Shown: positions 1-7,187 of the stretch, piece after piece
Position numbering within the stretch: the stretch's first letter is position 1
Layout: each line of letters begins with the position of its first letter
Assembly: GCA_030544185.1 (NCBI GenBank)
Contig: JAUNRO010000016.1
Coordinates: forward strand, 1 to 13,933
Direction: 5' to 3'
Source of the DNA: Propionibacteriaceae bacterium
GTDB lineage: Bacteria; Actinomycetota; Actinomycetes; Propionibacteriales; Propionibacteriaceae
Length of the DNA: 13,933 bases
Translations under genes and position numbers: made by a program
Notes under the pieces: generated by a model
The model's input: only the letters and a program-made list of their open reading frames with translations
Told to the model about the DNA's origin: nothing
Database searches by the model: none

Positions 1-367
1 GCACGTGCTCGCGGGTCTGCGGCATCGGGCCGTCGGTGGCGGCGACCACGAGGATCGCGCCGTCCATCTGGGCCGCACCGGTGATCATGTTCTTGACGTA
101 GTCAGCGTGACCCGGGCAGTCGACGTGGGCGTAGTGCCGCGCCTCGGTCTGGTATTCGATGTGAGCGATCGAGATCGTGATGCCGCGCTGACGCTCTTCG
201 GGAGCCTTGTCGATCGAGTCGAACGGCGATGCCTCGTTGAGGTCAGGGTAAGCGTCGTGGAGCACCTTCGAGATCGCCGCGGTCAAAGTGGTCTTGCCGT
301 GGTCGATGTGCCCGATGGTGCCGATGTTGCAGTGCGGCTTGGTCCGCTCGAACTTGGCCTTTGCCAC
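1..367 (-). CDS. tuf: Elongation factor Tu, N-terminal part (runs off left edge)
   Basis: EF-Tu is the GTPase that delivers aminoacyl-tRNA to the ribosomal A site. Only the first 122 codons lie in the window, covering most of the G domain. The translation begins [20 protein letters not shown] and shows the P-loop GHIDHGKT, the switch I segment RGITI, and the G3 motif DCPGH followed by [21 protein letters not shown]. The start is a GTG at 365-367, set by a strong Shine-Dalgarno GAAGGAG (complement of 373-379) 5 nt upstream and by alignment with the family N-terminus. It is the last gene of the classic str order rpsL-rpsG-fusA-tuf. The 149-nt gap after fusA carries a strong hairpin, so tuf may also have its own transcription start. 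The identity is certain; the C-terminal domains cannot be inspected. Confidence 0.98.
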   Translation of the reverse strand, partial: MAKAKFERTKPHCNIGTIGHIDHGKTTLTAAISKVLHDAYPDLNEASPFDSIDKAPEERQRGITISIAHIEYQTEARHYAHVDCPGHADYVKNMITGAAQMDGAILVVAATDGPMPQTREHV

Positions 368-471
368 TTGGGCTCCTTCAGTGTGTGATGCCGGGCCGGT
401 TGCGCGGCATCGTTCGGTGATGGACGGTCTTGCTGGACTCGGCTGGGCCCAGTCGACCCGCCCAAGTCTTC

Positions 472-511
472 TGCACGGCTGGCTGGTAGTCAAACCAGTT
501 CATGCCGTGCA
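472..511 (-). promoter_or_regulatory. Nested hairpin between fusA and tuf
   Basis: The outer arms TGCACGGC (472-479) and GCCGTGCA (504-511) are perfectly complementary over 8 bp. Inside them CTGGT (483-487) and ACCAG (494-498) form a second 5-bp stem with a 6-nt loop. On the transcribed strand the structure begins 5 nt after the fusA stop codon. No T tract follows in either direction, so it is not a textbook intrinsic terminator. It could be a processing or stability element, or a partial attenuator that sets the tuf:fusA ratio. The structure is read directly from sequence; the role is inferred. Confidence 0.5.
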
Positions 512-516
512 CGTTC

Positions 517-2613
517 TCATTCCCCGCGGGCCTTCTGGACGATCTCGTCCGCGACGCTCTTGGGGGTCTCGGCATAGGAGTCGAACTCCATGGAATAGGA
601 CGCCTGGCCCGAGGTCTTCGACCGGAGGTCACCCACATAGCCGAACATCTCCGACAGCGGGACGAGCGCCTCGACGATCTGGTTGCCGTGCTCCTCGCGG
701 GTGCCCTGCATGTGGCCGCGGCGGGAGTTGATGTCGCCGATCACAGTGCCGAGGTAGTTCTCCGGCGTGGTGACCTCGACCTTCATCATCGGCTCGAGCA
801 GGCCGGGATCGGCCTTGCGGGCAGCCTCACGGAACACCTGCAGACCAGCGATCTTGAAGGCGAGTTCCGAGGAGTCGACGTCGTGATAGGCGCCGTCGAG
901 CAGGGTGACCTTGATGTCCTCGACCGGATAGCCGGCGAGCACGCCGGTGGTCATGGCCTCCTGGATGCCCTGGTCGACGGCCGGGATGTATTCCCGCGGG
1001 ATGCGGCCACCGGTCACGGCGTTGACGAACTCGTAGCCCGCGCCCGCCTCCTGCGGCTCCAGCGCGATGATGACCTTGGCGTACTGCCCCGAACCACCCG
1101 ACTGCTTCTTGTGGATGTATTCGACCTTCTCCACCGGGCGGCGCAGGGTCTCGCGATAGGCGACCTGCGGCTTGCCGATGTTGGCCTCGACCTTGAACTC
1201 GCGCTTCATGCGGTCGATCAGCACCTCAAGGTGCAGCTCGCCCATGCCGGCGATGATGGTCTGCCCGGTCTCCTCGTCGGTGTGGACCCGGAAGGTCGGG
1301 TCCTCCTCGGCGAGGCGCTGGATCGCGGTGGACAGCTTCTCCTGGTCGGACTTCGTCTTGGGCTCGATGGCCTGCTCGATGACCGGGGCCGGGAAGTCCA
1401 TGGACTCCAGCACGACGGGCGACTGCGGATCGCACAGGGTCTCACCGGTGGTGGTCTGCTTCAGACCCATCACCGCGACGATCTGGCCGGCACCGACGGA
1501 GTTGATCTCCTGCCGCTTGTTGGCGTGCATCTGATAGATCTTGCCGATCCGCTCCTTCTTGCCGGTCGCGGAGTTCAGCACCTGCGTGCCGGCCTCGAGC
1601 ACGCCCGAATAGACGCGGACGTAGGTCAGCTTGCCCAGGTGCGGGTCGGCGGCGATCTTGAAGGCCAGGCCGGCCATCGGCTCGGACGCATCGGCGTGCT
1701 TCTCGATCCGCTCGTCCGGGTGACCGGGCTTGAAGCCCTCGATCGCGGCGACATCGGTCGGCGCCGGGAGATAGGCGATGACCGCGTCGAGCAGCGGCTG
1801 GACGCCCTTGTTCTTGAAGGCGGTGCCGCAGAGCACGGCGGTGACCTTGGTCGACAAGACGGCGCGCCGGATGGCCTGTTGGAGGTCCTCGGTGGTCAGC
1901 TCCTCCTCCATGAGGAACTTCTCCGCGATCTCGTCGTCGACGTCCGCGAGCTGCTCGATGAGGGCCTGGCGGGCCTCCTCGGCGCGCTCGGCGAGATCGG
2001 CCGGGATCTCCTCGACCTCGTAGTCCTCACCGATCGCGGTCTCGCCGCGCCACGTGAGCGCGCGCATCTCGACGAGATCGACGACACCGAGGAAGTCGGC
2101 CTCGGCGCCGATCGGGAGCTGCAGGACCAGCGGGGTCGCCTTCAGTCGCTGGACGATCGTGTTGACGACGTGGTCGAACGACGCACCGGTGCGGTCGAGC
2201 TTGTTGACATAGCAGATCCGCGGCACGCGATATTTGTCGGCCTGGCGCCAGACGGTCATCGACTGGGGCTCAACGCCCGCGACCCCGTCGAACACCGCGA
2301 CCGCACCGTCGAGCACGCGCAGGGAGCGCTCCACCTCGACGGTGAAGTCGACGTGGCCCGGGGTGTCGATGATGTTGATCTGGTGGTCCTTCCAGTGGCA
2401 GGTCGTCGCGGCGGACGTGATCGTGATGCCGCGCTCCTGCTCCTGTTCCATCCAGTCCATCGTGGCGGTGCCATCGTGGGTGTCACCGATCTTGTAGTTG
2501 ATGCCCGTGTAATACAGGATGCGCTCGGTCGTGGTGGTCTTGCCCGCGTCGATGTGGGCCATGATGCCAATGTTGCGGACCTTGCCCAGATCGGTCTTGA
2601 TGTCGATGGCCAC
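517..2613 (-). CDS. fusA: Elongation factor G (EF-G)
   Basis: EF-G is the GTPase that drives tRNA-mRNA translocation on the ribosome and, with RRF, ribosome recycling. The 698-residue length is normal for bacterial EF-G. G-domain motifs are visible: G1 AHIDAGKT (about 19-26), G2 RGITI with Thr64, G3 DTPG (83-86) and G4 NKLD (137-140). Domains II-V follow, including the LTYVRVYSG stretch of domain [20 protein letters not shown] of domain III and the domain V segment [14 protein letters not shown]. The start is GTG at 2611-2613, with an AAGGAC ribosome site (complement of 2619-2624) 5 nt upstream and the usual N-terminus [20 protein letters not shown]. It is the third str-operon gene, 144 nt after rpsG, and that spacer contains competing hairpins. 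A 916-codon open frame on the opposite strand covers it but is a composition shadow. Confidence 0.99.
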   Translation of the reverse strand: MAIDIKTDLGKVRNIGIMAHIDAGKTTTTERILYYTGINYKIGDTHDGTATMDWMEQEQERGITITSAATTCHWKDHQINIIDTPGHVDFTVEVERSLRVLDGAVAVFDGVAGVEPQSMTVWRQADKYRVPRICYVNKLDRTGASFDHVVNTIVQRLKATPLVLQLPIGAEADFLGVVDLVEMRALTWRGETAIGEDYEVEEIPADLAERAEEARQALIEQLADVDDEIAEKFLMEEELTTEDLQQAIRRAVLSTKVTAVLCGTAFKNKGVQPLLDAVIAYLPAPTDVAAIEGFKPGHPDERIEKHADASEPMAGLAFKIAADPHLGKLTYVRVYSGVLEAGTQVLNSATGKKERIGKIYQMHANKRQEINSVGAGQIVAVMGLKQTTTGETLCDPQSPVVLESMDFPAPVIEQAIEPKTKSDQEKLSTAIQRLAEEDPTFRVHTDEETGQTIIAGMGELHLEVLIDRMKREFKVEANIGKPQVAYRETLRRPVEKVEYIHKKQSGGSGQYAKVIIALEPQEAGAGYEFVNAVTGGRIPREYIPAVDQGIQEAMTTGVLAGYPVEDIKVTLLDGAYHDVDSSELAFKIAGLQVFREAARKADPGLLEPMMKVEVTTPENYLGTVIGDINSRRGHMQGTREEHGNQIVEALVPLSEMFGYVGDLRSKTSGQASYSMEFDSYAETPKSVADEIVQKARGE

Positions 2614-2679
2614 GGATCGTCCTTGTCTGTTCGTCTTGGATCTCAGTCGAGTTCCGCCGCCGCTGCGGGCGACATGGTG

Positions 2680-2722
2680 GGAGGCCCCTGCTCCGGGGCC
2701 TCCGGACGGCGATCAGCCGGAG
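2680..2722 (-). promoter_or_regulatory. Alternative hairpins in the rpsG-fusA spacer
   Basis: A perfect 9-bp stem GGAGGCCCC (2680-2688) / GGGGCCTCC (2695-2703) closes a 6-nt loop. A second perfect 6-bp stem, CTCCGG (2700-2705) / CCGGAG (2717-2722), shares bases 2700-2703 with the first, so the two cannot form at once. A further CTCCGG lies at 2691-2696, in the loop and right arm of the first stem, and could also pair with 2717-2722. There is no T tract. Mutually exclusive stems in a spacer inside a ribosomal-protein operon suggest RNA-level control or processing; this function is inferred. Confidence 0.45.
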
Positions 2723-2757
2723 CACGCGCGCATCGCGGCGTTACTCCGACTGAATGC

Positions 2758-3228
2758 TCACCAGCGGTAGTGGGCGAAGGCCCGGTTGGCCTCGGCCATC
2801 TTGTGAGTGTCCTCGCGGCGCTTCACTGCCGCACCGAGGCCGTTCGAGGCGTCGAGGATTTCGTTCATGAGGCGGTCAGCCATCGTCTTCTCGCGCCGCT
2901 GACGCGCGAAGGAGACCAGCCAGCGCATGGCCAGGGTGGTCTGGCGGCCCGGCTTCACCTCGACGGGGACCTGATAGGTCGCTCCACCGACGCGGCGGGA
3001 CTTGACCTCGAGGCTCGGCTTGACGTTGTCGAGCGCGCGCTTGAGGGTCTGCACCGGATCGACCCCGGTCTTGGCCCGGGTGCCCTCCAGCGCGGTATAG
3101 ACAATGTTCTGGGCGACGGTCTTCTTGCCGTCCAGGAGGATCTTCGTCACCAGCTGGGACACCAGCGGGGAACCATAGACCGGATCGACCGGCACGGGAC
3201 GCTTCGGGGCGGGACCCTTGCGAGGCAT
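2758..3228 (-). CDS. rpsG: 30S ribosomal protein S7
   Basis: S7 is a primary 16S rRNA-binding protein that nucleates assembly of the 30S head and lines the E site. The 156-residue product is exactly the usual length. It starts [20 protein letters not shown] and carries the family segments [41 protein letters not shown] and the C-terminal [15 protein letters not shown]. The ATG at 3226-3228 shares one base with the rpsL TAA stop (TAATG), and a GAAGGAG ribosome site lies inside the last rpsL codons, so translation is probably coupled. In enteric bacteria S7 autoregulates at the rpsL-rpsG junction. Here there is no intercistronic space, so such a site would have to be elsewhere. Confidence 0.99.
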   Translation of the reverse strand: MPRKGPAPKRPVPVDPVYGSPLVSQLVTKILLDGKKTVAQNIVYTALEGTRAKTGVDPVQTLKRALDNVKPSLEVKSRRVGGATYQVPVEVKPGRQTTLAMRWLVSFARQRREKTMADRLMNEILDASNGLGAAVKRREDTHKMAEANRAFAHYRW

Positions 3229-3240
3229 TACTTCTCCTTC
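3226..3240 (-). promoter_or_regulatory. TAATG stop-start junction with embedded ribosome site
   Basis: Read on the minus strand the junction is GAAGGAG, five bases, then ATG, with the rpsL stop TAA ending on the A of that ATG. The ribosome-binding site therefore lies wholly within rpsL codons. This decides the rpsG start and implies termination-reinitiation coupling between S12 and S7. Confidence 0.85.
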
Positions 3241-3599
3241 TTCGCGCCGTAGCGGCTGCGGGCCTGCTTGCGGCCCTTGACACCCTGGGTGTCAAGCGAA
3301 CCGCGTACGATCTTGTAGCGCACACCCGGAAGGTCCTTCACACGACCGCCGCGCACCAGCACCATCGAGTGCTCCTGCAGGTTGTGACCCACGCCAGGGA
3401 TATAGGCGGTCACCTCGATGCCGGAGGACAGCTTCACACGGGCCACCTTGCGGAGCGCGGAGTTCGGCTTCTTGGGTGTCGTGGTGTAAACACGCGTGCA
3501 CACGCCGCGGCGCTGGGGCGAGCCCTTGAGCGCGGGCGTCTTGTTCTTGCTGACCTTGTCGGTCCGGCCCTTGCGGACCAGCTGCTGGATTGTGGGCAC
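3228..3599 (-). CDS. rpsL: 30S ribosomal protein S12
   Basis: S12 sits at the decoding centre and influences accuracy and streptomycin response. From the GTG at 3597-3599 the product is 123 residues, [19 protein letters not shown] onward, the normal family length. The frame stays open upstream to 3776, but that extension has no homology to S12 and would include the leader. A GGAAAGAG ribosome site precedes the GTG by roughly 10 nt. Conserved segments include [30 protein letters not shown] and [18 protein letters not shown]. Lys43 and Lys88, where known streptomycin-resistance substitutions occur, are both present, so the sequence looks wild type. It is the first gene of the str operon and is transcribed from the candidate promoter at 3776-3804. 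Confidence 0.99.
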   Translation of the reverse strand: MPTIQQLVRKGRTDKVSKNKTPALKGSPQRRGVCTRVYTTTPKKPNSALRKVARVKLSSGIEVTAYIPGVGHNLQEHSMVLVRGGRVKDLPGVRYKIVRGSLDTQGVKGRKQARSRYGAKKEK

Positions 3600-3769
3600 C
3601 GGCTGGTATCTCTTTCCGTTTGTGTCGTTCGTTGTCACGTATCCGCGACGGAGTCGGGCACAGCTCTCCGCCGAGGACTGGTCGTCCAGCGGATAGCTGC
3701 TGTGCTTGCCACACCCGTCACCTCGAGGAACGCTGGGCACGCACGAGAGTTCGGACACGCCGAACACGA
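3600..3769 (-). promoter_or_regulatory. Untranslated leader of the str operon, with a dyad near its 5' end
   Basis: The gap between rpsL and the response regulator (3600-3911, 312 nt) holds no credible gene. Its rpsL-proximal part should be the str leader, about 170 nt if transcription starts near 3769. At its 5' end lies a perfect dyad GTTCGG-5 nt-CCGAAC (3749-3765), only a few bases after the inferred start site. That position could be an operator or a 5'-terminal RNA hairpin. I found no recognisable riboswitch and no leader peptide with support. The ribosome site GGAAAGAG sits near the downstream end. Confidence 0.45.
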
Positions 3770-3775
3770 GGGTCA

Positions 3776-3804
3776 AGGCTACCGGCTGCGTGTCGCACGG
3801 TCAA
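3776..3804 (-). promoter_or_regulatory. Candidate sigma70/SigA-type promoter for the str operon
   Basis: On the minus strand TTGACC (complement of 3799-3804) is followed by exactly 17 nt and then TAGCCT (complement of 3776-3781), which fits the TAnnnT -10 form common in actinobacteria. It lies upstream of rpsL and points towards it, and predicts a start near 3769. It is the best match in the intergenic region. It has not been checked against start-site data. Confidence 0.6.
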
Positions 3805-3861
3805 AATACGTGCTATCCGCGGACTCTCATCAGCCGGCGCGATGAGCGAGCGTTGCCCATG

Positions 3862-3892
3862 CTACCTGATCCGGAACACCCAAGTCAGGCAG
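3862..3892 (-). terminator. Possible weak terminator after the response regulator
   Basis: On the minus strand CTGCCTGA, 15 nt, then TCAGGTAG form an 8-bp stem with one G-U pair (arms 3885-3892 and 3862-3869). It begins about 20 nt beyond the response-regulator stop and precedes the str promoter. No T tract follows, and the loop is large. The placement suits a terminator separating the two transcription units, but the support is thin. Confidence 0.3.
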
Positions 3893-3911
3893 CGGTGAGC
3901 CACGGATTGCT

Positions 3912-4610
3912 TCAGCTCGCCAGCCCCGCGCGGTGGGCCAGGAGGACCAGCGCCACGCGGTCGCGCGCATCGAGCTTGGTGAGGAGCCGGTGCACATAGG
4001 TCCGGGTCGTGGCCGGGCTCAGCACCAGTTCCTCGGCGATCTCGTCATTGGTGAGCCCTTTGGCAACCAGAGCGAGCACATCCCGCTCCCGATCGGTGAG
4101 TCCGGCGACGATTGCGGCGGCGACGGGATCGGGGGTACGCCCCGCCAGGGCCCGTTCGACCACTCGCGTTGTCACGGCGGGCGCAAGCAGGCTCTGCCCG
4201 GCAGCGACTGTGCGCACCGCTTCGCGAAGCGCCTCAGGCCCCGCGTCCTTCGTGAGGAACCCGGCCGCGCCGGCCGAGAGCGCGGCGAACAGGTATTCGT
4301 CGGAATCGAAGGTGGTCAAGACGATGACGGCCGGTCCGGGCTCGGTCGCTCCCGCCGCGTCCGCACGGATGAGGCGGGTCGCTTCGATCCCGTCGAGCAG
4401 GGGCATGCGGATGTCCATCAGCACGACGCGCGGGCGGTGCTCGAGCGCGCACGCGACTGCCTCCCGCCCGTTCGCCGCCTCCGCGACGACGGTGACGCCG
4501 GGGGTGCGATCGAGAAGCACGCGGAGACCCGCGCGGATCATGTCCTGGTCGTCTGCCAGGAGGACAGTGATGGGCTTCGAAACGTCTGCTCCGGCGAAGC
4601 CCTCACTCAT
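3912..4610 (-). CDS. NarL/LuxR-family response regulator
   Basis: This is a cytoplasmic two-component response regulator of 232 residues. The receiver domain spans about 14-130, with acidic pair Asp20-Asp21, phosphoacceptor Asp66 in VVLMDIRMP, switch Thr99/Thr100 in VIVLTTFD and Lys121 in GFLTKDA. The C-terminal LuxR-type helix-turn-helix spans about 168-232 (GLTDRERDVLALVAKGLTNDEIAEEL, then TTRTYVHRLLTKL). The ATG at 4608-4610 is chosen because GGGGAGGG lies 5 nt upstream and the receiver fold begins shortly after. An extension to 4820 would overlap the kinase deeply and has no homology. The start overlaps the kinase stop by 8 nt (ATGAGTGA), so the pair is translationally coupled. The likely target is the divergent bd-like pair or its own operon; this is inferred from position. 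Confidence 0.95.
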   Translation of the reverse strand: MSEGFAGADVSKPITVLLADDQDMIRAGLRVLLDRTPGVTVVAEAANGREAVACALEHRPRVVLMDIRMPLLDGIEATRLIRADAAGATEPGPAVIVLTTFDSDEYLFAALSAGAAGFLTKDAGPEALREAVRTVAAGQSLLAPAVTTRVVERALAGRTPDPVAAAIVAGLTDRERDVLALVAKGLTNDEIAEELVLSPATTRTYVHRLLTKLDARDRVALVLLAHRAGLAS

Positions 4611-5799
4611 CGAAACCCTCCCCATCACGCAGCGGCAACCGGGCGGACACGCGGAAACCGGCGCAGTCCGGGAGGATGCCCCGATCGAACTCACCGCCGA
4701 CCATGGCCACTCGCTCGGCCAGGCCCGCGAGCCCATTCCTCGAAGTGACGTCGGCCGGGTTGGTCGCACTGGCCTGAGGCCCAGGGTCGGTGACGGTGAC
4801 GACGAGTGCGGTGGGCTCATAGCGAACCTCGACGTCGGCCTCCCGCGCGGCGGAGTGTTTCACCACGTTTGTGAGCGCCTCCTGCACCACGCGATAGGCG
4901 GTGGCGCTGACGGGCACGGAGATCGGAGCCGGCGCACCCGTCTCGTGCAGCCGCACGACCAACCCGGCAGCACGTAGGCGGGCAAGCAACTCCGCCAACC
5001 GCGTGAGCGTGGCGACGGGCTCGCGGGATTCGCCGGCAGCGGCGAGGAGGTGCACGGACCGGCGGATGTCGACGAGACCCGTGCGGGCGGTGCGATGGAT
5101 GTCGCGGAGGGATTCCTCGACCTGATCGCGATCGTCGAGGGCGTCGAGCGCGACATCGGCCTGCAGGCCGATGACGACCATGGAGTGGCCGAGCACGTCG
5201 TGCACCTCCCGCGCGACCTCCCGCCGCTCGGCATCAACGAGCGCCCGGGCCTCGGCGGCGCGTTCGGCGGCGAGCAGGCGCTGGTGCTCGACCTCGGCTG
5301 CGACCCGGAGCCGACGGGACCGGACGGCATCCCCCGCGCCGATGGCACCGGCGAGAACCACGATCGTGACCGGCAATTCGAGGGTCAGCAGCCGCAGGGG
5401 ATCCTGGCCGAAGCCGATGCGGACAGAAGGCGTGAACAGCACCAGAATCCCGGCCGTGACCGCCGCAGCTCGCACGCGACCCTGCTCGGCGGCGGAGAAG
5501 AAGGCCGCAGCCAGGGGCAGTTCCAGGCCGACGGCTGGCCTGCCTGAGGCGTAGTAGCCGATCAACATGACAATCGACGCCACCAGCACCAACACGGGCG
5601 CCCAGCGGCGAAGCAGCAGCACCCCCGCCAACGCCGGCGCGAGGAGCCAGCCGGAGCCACCGGCCTCGGTCCGGTCCACAAGGCGGGTCGAACCAACGAG
5701 CGCCAGAACCGTCACCACGGCCGTGAACACGACGAGCGCCGTGTCGAGGGCGAGGGGTCCCCGCCCCTCGCCCCGTGGAGTGTTGTGATCGGGCGGCAC
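4603..5799 (-). CDS. Membrane sensor histidine kinase (HisKA_3 / NarL-cognate type)
   Basis: This is a sensor kinase expected to phosphorylate the overlapping response regulator. From the GTG at 5797-5799 it has 398 residues. An N-terminal block of four or five hydrophobic helices (about 18-156) has no sizeable extracytoplasmic domain, so sensing is probably intramembrane or at the membrane surface. A coiled segment (about 160-190) leads to the HisKA_3 box ERREVAREVHDVLGHS with His200. The ATPase domain shows the N box QEALTNVVKHS (Asn311), the short G1 region DPGPQ and NGLAGLAERVAMVGGEF. The start is uncertain: the frame is open to 5958, but anything beyond about 5850 runs into the divergent promoter region. 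The GTG lacks a clear ribosome site, and an upstream TTG is possible. Kinase and regulator form one operon. Confidence 0.9.
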   Translation of the reverse strand: MPPDHNTPRGEGRGPLALDTALVVFTAVVTVLALVGSTRLVDRTEAGGSGWLLAPALAGVLLLRRWAPVLVLVASIVMLIGYYASGRPAVGLELPLAAAFFSAAEQGRVRAAAVTAGILVLFTPSVRIGFGQDPLRLLTLELPVTIVVLAGAIGAGDAVRSRRLRVAAEVEHQRLLAAERAAEARALVDAERREVAREVHDVLGHSMVVIGLQADVALDALDDRDQVEESLRDIHRTARTGLVDIRRSVHLLAAAGESREPVATLTRLAELLARLRAAGLVVRLHETGAPAPISVPVSATAYRVVQEALTNVVKHSAAREADVEVRYEPTALVVTVTDPGPQASATNPADVTSRNGLAGLAERVAMVGGEFDRGILPDCAGFRVSARLPLRDGEGFDE

Positions 5800-5824
5800 G
5801 CGGGCGACGGTAACAGGGGTGTGC

Positions 5825-5840
5825 GTCGCCCGGAGGCGAC
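5825..5840. promoter_or_regulatory. Perfect dyad, candidate operator between the two-component pair and the bd-like genes
   Basis: GTCGCC (5825-5830), spacer CGGA, then GGCGAC (5835-5840) make a perfect 6+6 dyad in the 122-nt divergent spacer. It lies about 26 bp upstream of the chosen kinase start and 80 bp upstream of the CydA-like start. NarL-type regulators bind short inverted repeats as dimers, so this is a plausible site for the adjacent regulator. In GC-rich DNA such a dyad can also arise by chance. Confidence 0.35.
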
Positions 5841-5864
5841 ATTCCAATGTCGCTTTGCGCGGGA

Positions 5865-5892
5865 TTCGGCGGCGGCGGCGAGTTTCTAGCGT
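5865..5892 (+). promoter_or_regulatory. Weak candidate promoter for the bd-like operon
   Basis: TTCGGC (5865-5870), 16 nt, then TAGCGT (5887-5892) give a loose match to -35/-10 elements, with only the -10 fitting TAnnnT. A start near 5899 would leave a leader of about 23 nt. The dyad at 5825-5840 would be centred about 65 bp upstream of that start, in an activator-like position. A poor -35 would be expected of an activator-dependent promoter, but the call is speculative. Confidence 0.25.
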
Positions 5893-5909
5893 GGGTGCAT
5901 CCCCACCAC

Positions 5910-5921
5910 AGGAGTTCGAAA
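5910..5921 (+). promoter_or_regulatory. Ribosome-binding site deciding the CydA-like start
   Basis: AGGAG at 5910-5914 lies 7 nt before the ATG at 5922. This selects that ATG over the in-frame ATG at 5847, and the resulting N-terminus aligns with canonical CydA (RLEFALTAAVHY against SRLQFALTAMYHF). Confidence 0.75.
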
Positions 5922-7187
5922 ATGGGTGTTCTCGCCGCAGCGCGACTGGAGTTCGCACTGACCGCAGCGGTCCACTACGCGTTCGTCGCCACCACGCTCG
6001 GTCTGACCCCCGTGATCGCCGCGCTGTCGTTCGGCGGGCTGCGGCCGGGGCGGCGCGGGCTGATCAACAGGTACGCCGCCACCCAGCTCGCCAGGCTCTA
6101 TCTGCTGAACTATGCGATCGGCATCGTCAGCGGGTTGGTCATGGAACTCCAGCTGGGGATGAACTGGACGGGCGCCGGGGCGGCGTACGACCCCATCGGC
6201 AGCGTCGTCGCCGGCGAGACCCTGCTGGCATTCTTCATCGAGTCCACGCTGGTCGGGCTCTGGCTCGCGTCCGCGGGAACGTGGCCCGACCGCGTCCGCG
6301 CCTGGCTCATGACGGGCATCGCGGCCACCGCCTGGCTGTCGGCGATCTTCATCATCTGCGCGAACGCCTATCTGCACCGGCCGGTGGGGTTCGCGCCGGA
6401 CGGGTCGCTGGCCGATCCGCTGGCGCTGTTCACCAACCCGAGCGCCCTGGGGGCCATCCCCCATGTCGCAGCCGCCGCCGGCATCACGGGTGGGTTCTGG
6501 ATCGCCGCGACCGGAGCCACGCTGTTGTTGCGCAACCGCGCGGCCCTGGGGCTTCCGCTCGATGAGGCACCGGACGAGGTCGTGCTCGGGCGCCGGTTGC
6601 TGCGGTTGGCCGTCCCGATGGTGGCGATCGCCGCGCCTTTGACGCTGGCGTTCGGGGTGCTGCAGTTTGCCGTGGCGCGCACGCCGGACTTCACTGCCCA
6701 ACCGTCGTTCTTCGGCGCGTTCCTGGCACTGATGATGTTCGGCGGGTTCGGGATCTGGGTCGTCACCTGGCTGGTCGCTGTTCCGCTGCTCGCCCTGAGG
6801 CGCCTGCACCGCACGCGCTGGCTGCTGCGCCTGATGGTCGCCCTCGCCCCCGCACCGCTCGTCTTCAACATCGCCGGCTGGGTCTATCGCGAGGAGAACC
6901 GCCAGCCGTGGTTCATCGTGAACCGGGTGCTCGTGGCCGATGCGTTGTCCGCAACGTCCGCGAGCGGGGTGCTGATCACCGGCAGCCTGTTCCTGCTCAT
7001 CGGCGTCACCGCCGCCATCAGCACCTGGCGCCTGATGTATCGCGCCATGGGTGCCGTGCCCGGCGAGCGGATCGGCTTCGACACGCTCGCTCCAGGGCCC
7101 GAGGAGGCCGCCCATGGCCGTCTCGAAGGGCCCCCGGTTGACGACCACGACGACGACCGCGACGACCTCCTGGAGTTCTCCCCATGA
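5922..7187 (+). CDS. Cytochrome bd oxidase subunit I-like protein (CydA superfamily) lacking the Q-loop
   Basis: This is a polytopic membrane protein of 421 residues, shorter than typical CydA (about 450-520). Recalled E. coli CydA aligns along its length. His18 in LEFALTAAVHY corresponds to His19. GLVMELQLGMNW matches GLTMEFQFGTNW. Glu99 and Glu107 in AGETLLAFFIEST match the paired glutamates. His181 (PHVAAAAG) matches the b558 ligand His186, and Met271 matches Met393. AGWVYREENRQPW, with Glu324, matches the Glu445/GRQPW segment. The whole periplasmic Q-loop with its GDxSGY...K...E quinol-site residues is absent: only about 12 residues (251-262) join the flanking helices. The NSWMQxP segment reads NAYLHRP, and Arg391 is replaced. 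The C-terminus is unusually acidic (DDHDDDRDD). It overlaps the next gene by ATGA. CydA ancestry is secure; quinol oxidase activity is doubtful. Confidence 0.85.
   Translation: MGVLAAARLEFALTAAVHYAFVATTLGLTPVIAALSFGGLRPGRRGLINRYAATQLARLYLLNYAIGIVSGLVMELQLGMNWTGAGAAYDPIGSVVAGETLLAFFIESTLVGLWLASAGTWPDRVRAWLMTGIAATAWLSAIFIICANAYLHRPVGFAPDGSLADPLALFTNPSALGAIPHVAAAAGITGGFWIAATGATLLLRNRAALGLPLDEAPDEVVLGRRLLRLAVPMVAIAAPLTLAFGVLQFAVARTPDFTAQPSFFGAFLALMMFGGFGIWVVTWLVAVPLLALRRLHRTRWLLRLMVALAPAPLVFNIAGWVYREENRQPWFIVNRVLVADALSATSASGVLITGSLFLLIGVTAAISTWRLMYRAMGAVPGERIGFDTLAPGPEEAAHGRLEGPPVDDHDDDRDDLLEFSP

Noticed and set aside
502..3252. A 916-codon open frame on the plus strand antisense to fusA and rpsG
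   Set aside because: It lies opposite two certain genes, its protein is Asp/Leu/Arg/Gly-rich without domains, and long antisense frames are expected from third-position GC bias.
3228..3599. Streptomycin-resistance substitutions in S12
   Set aside because: Lys43 and Lys88 are both present and the surrounding motifs look wild type.
3600..3776. N-terminal extension of rpsL to 3776
   Set aside because: S12 begins [11 protein letters not shown] in the family, and the extension covers the leader and reaches the -10 element.
4611..4820. N-terminal extension of the response regulator to 4820
   Set aside because: It would overlap the kinase ATPase domain and encodes Ser/Pro/Arg-rich sequence unlike any receiver domain; the ATG at 4610 has a strong ribosome site.
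5886..7148. A 420-codon minus-strand frame opposite the CydA-like gene
   Set aside because: It is a hydrophilic, Arg/Gln/Gly-rich sequence with no motif, whereas the plus strand aligns with CydA and has AGGAG at the right distance.
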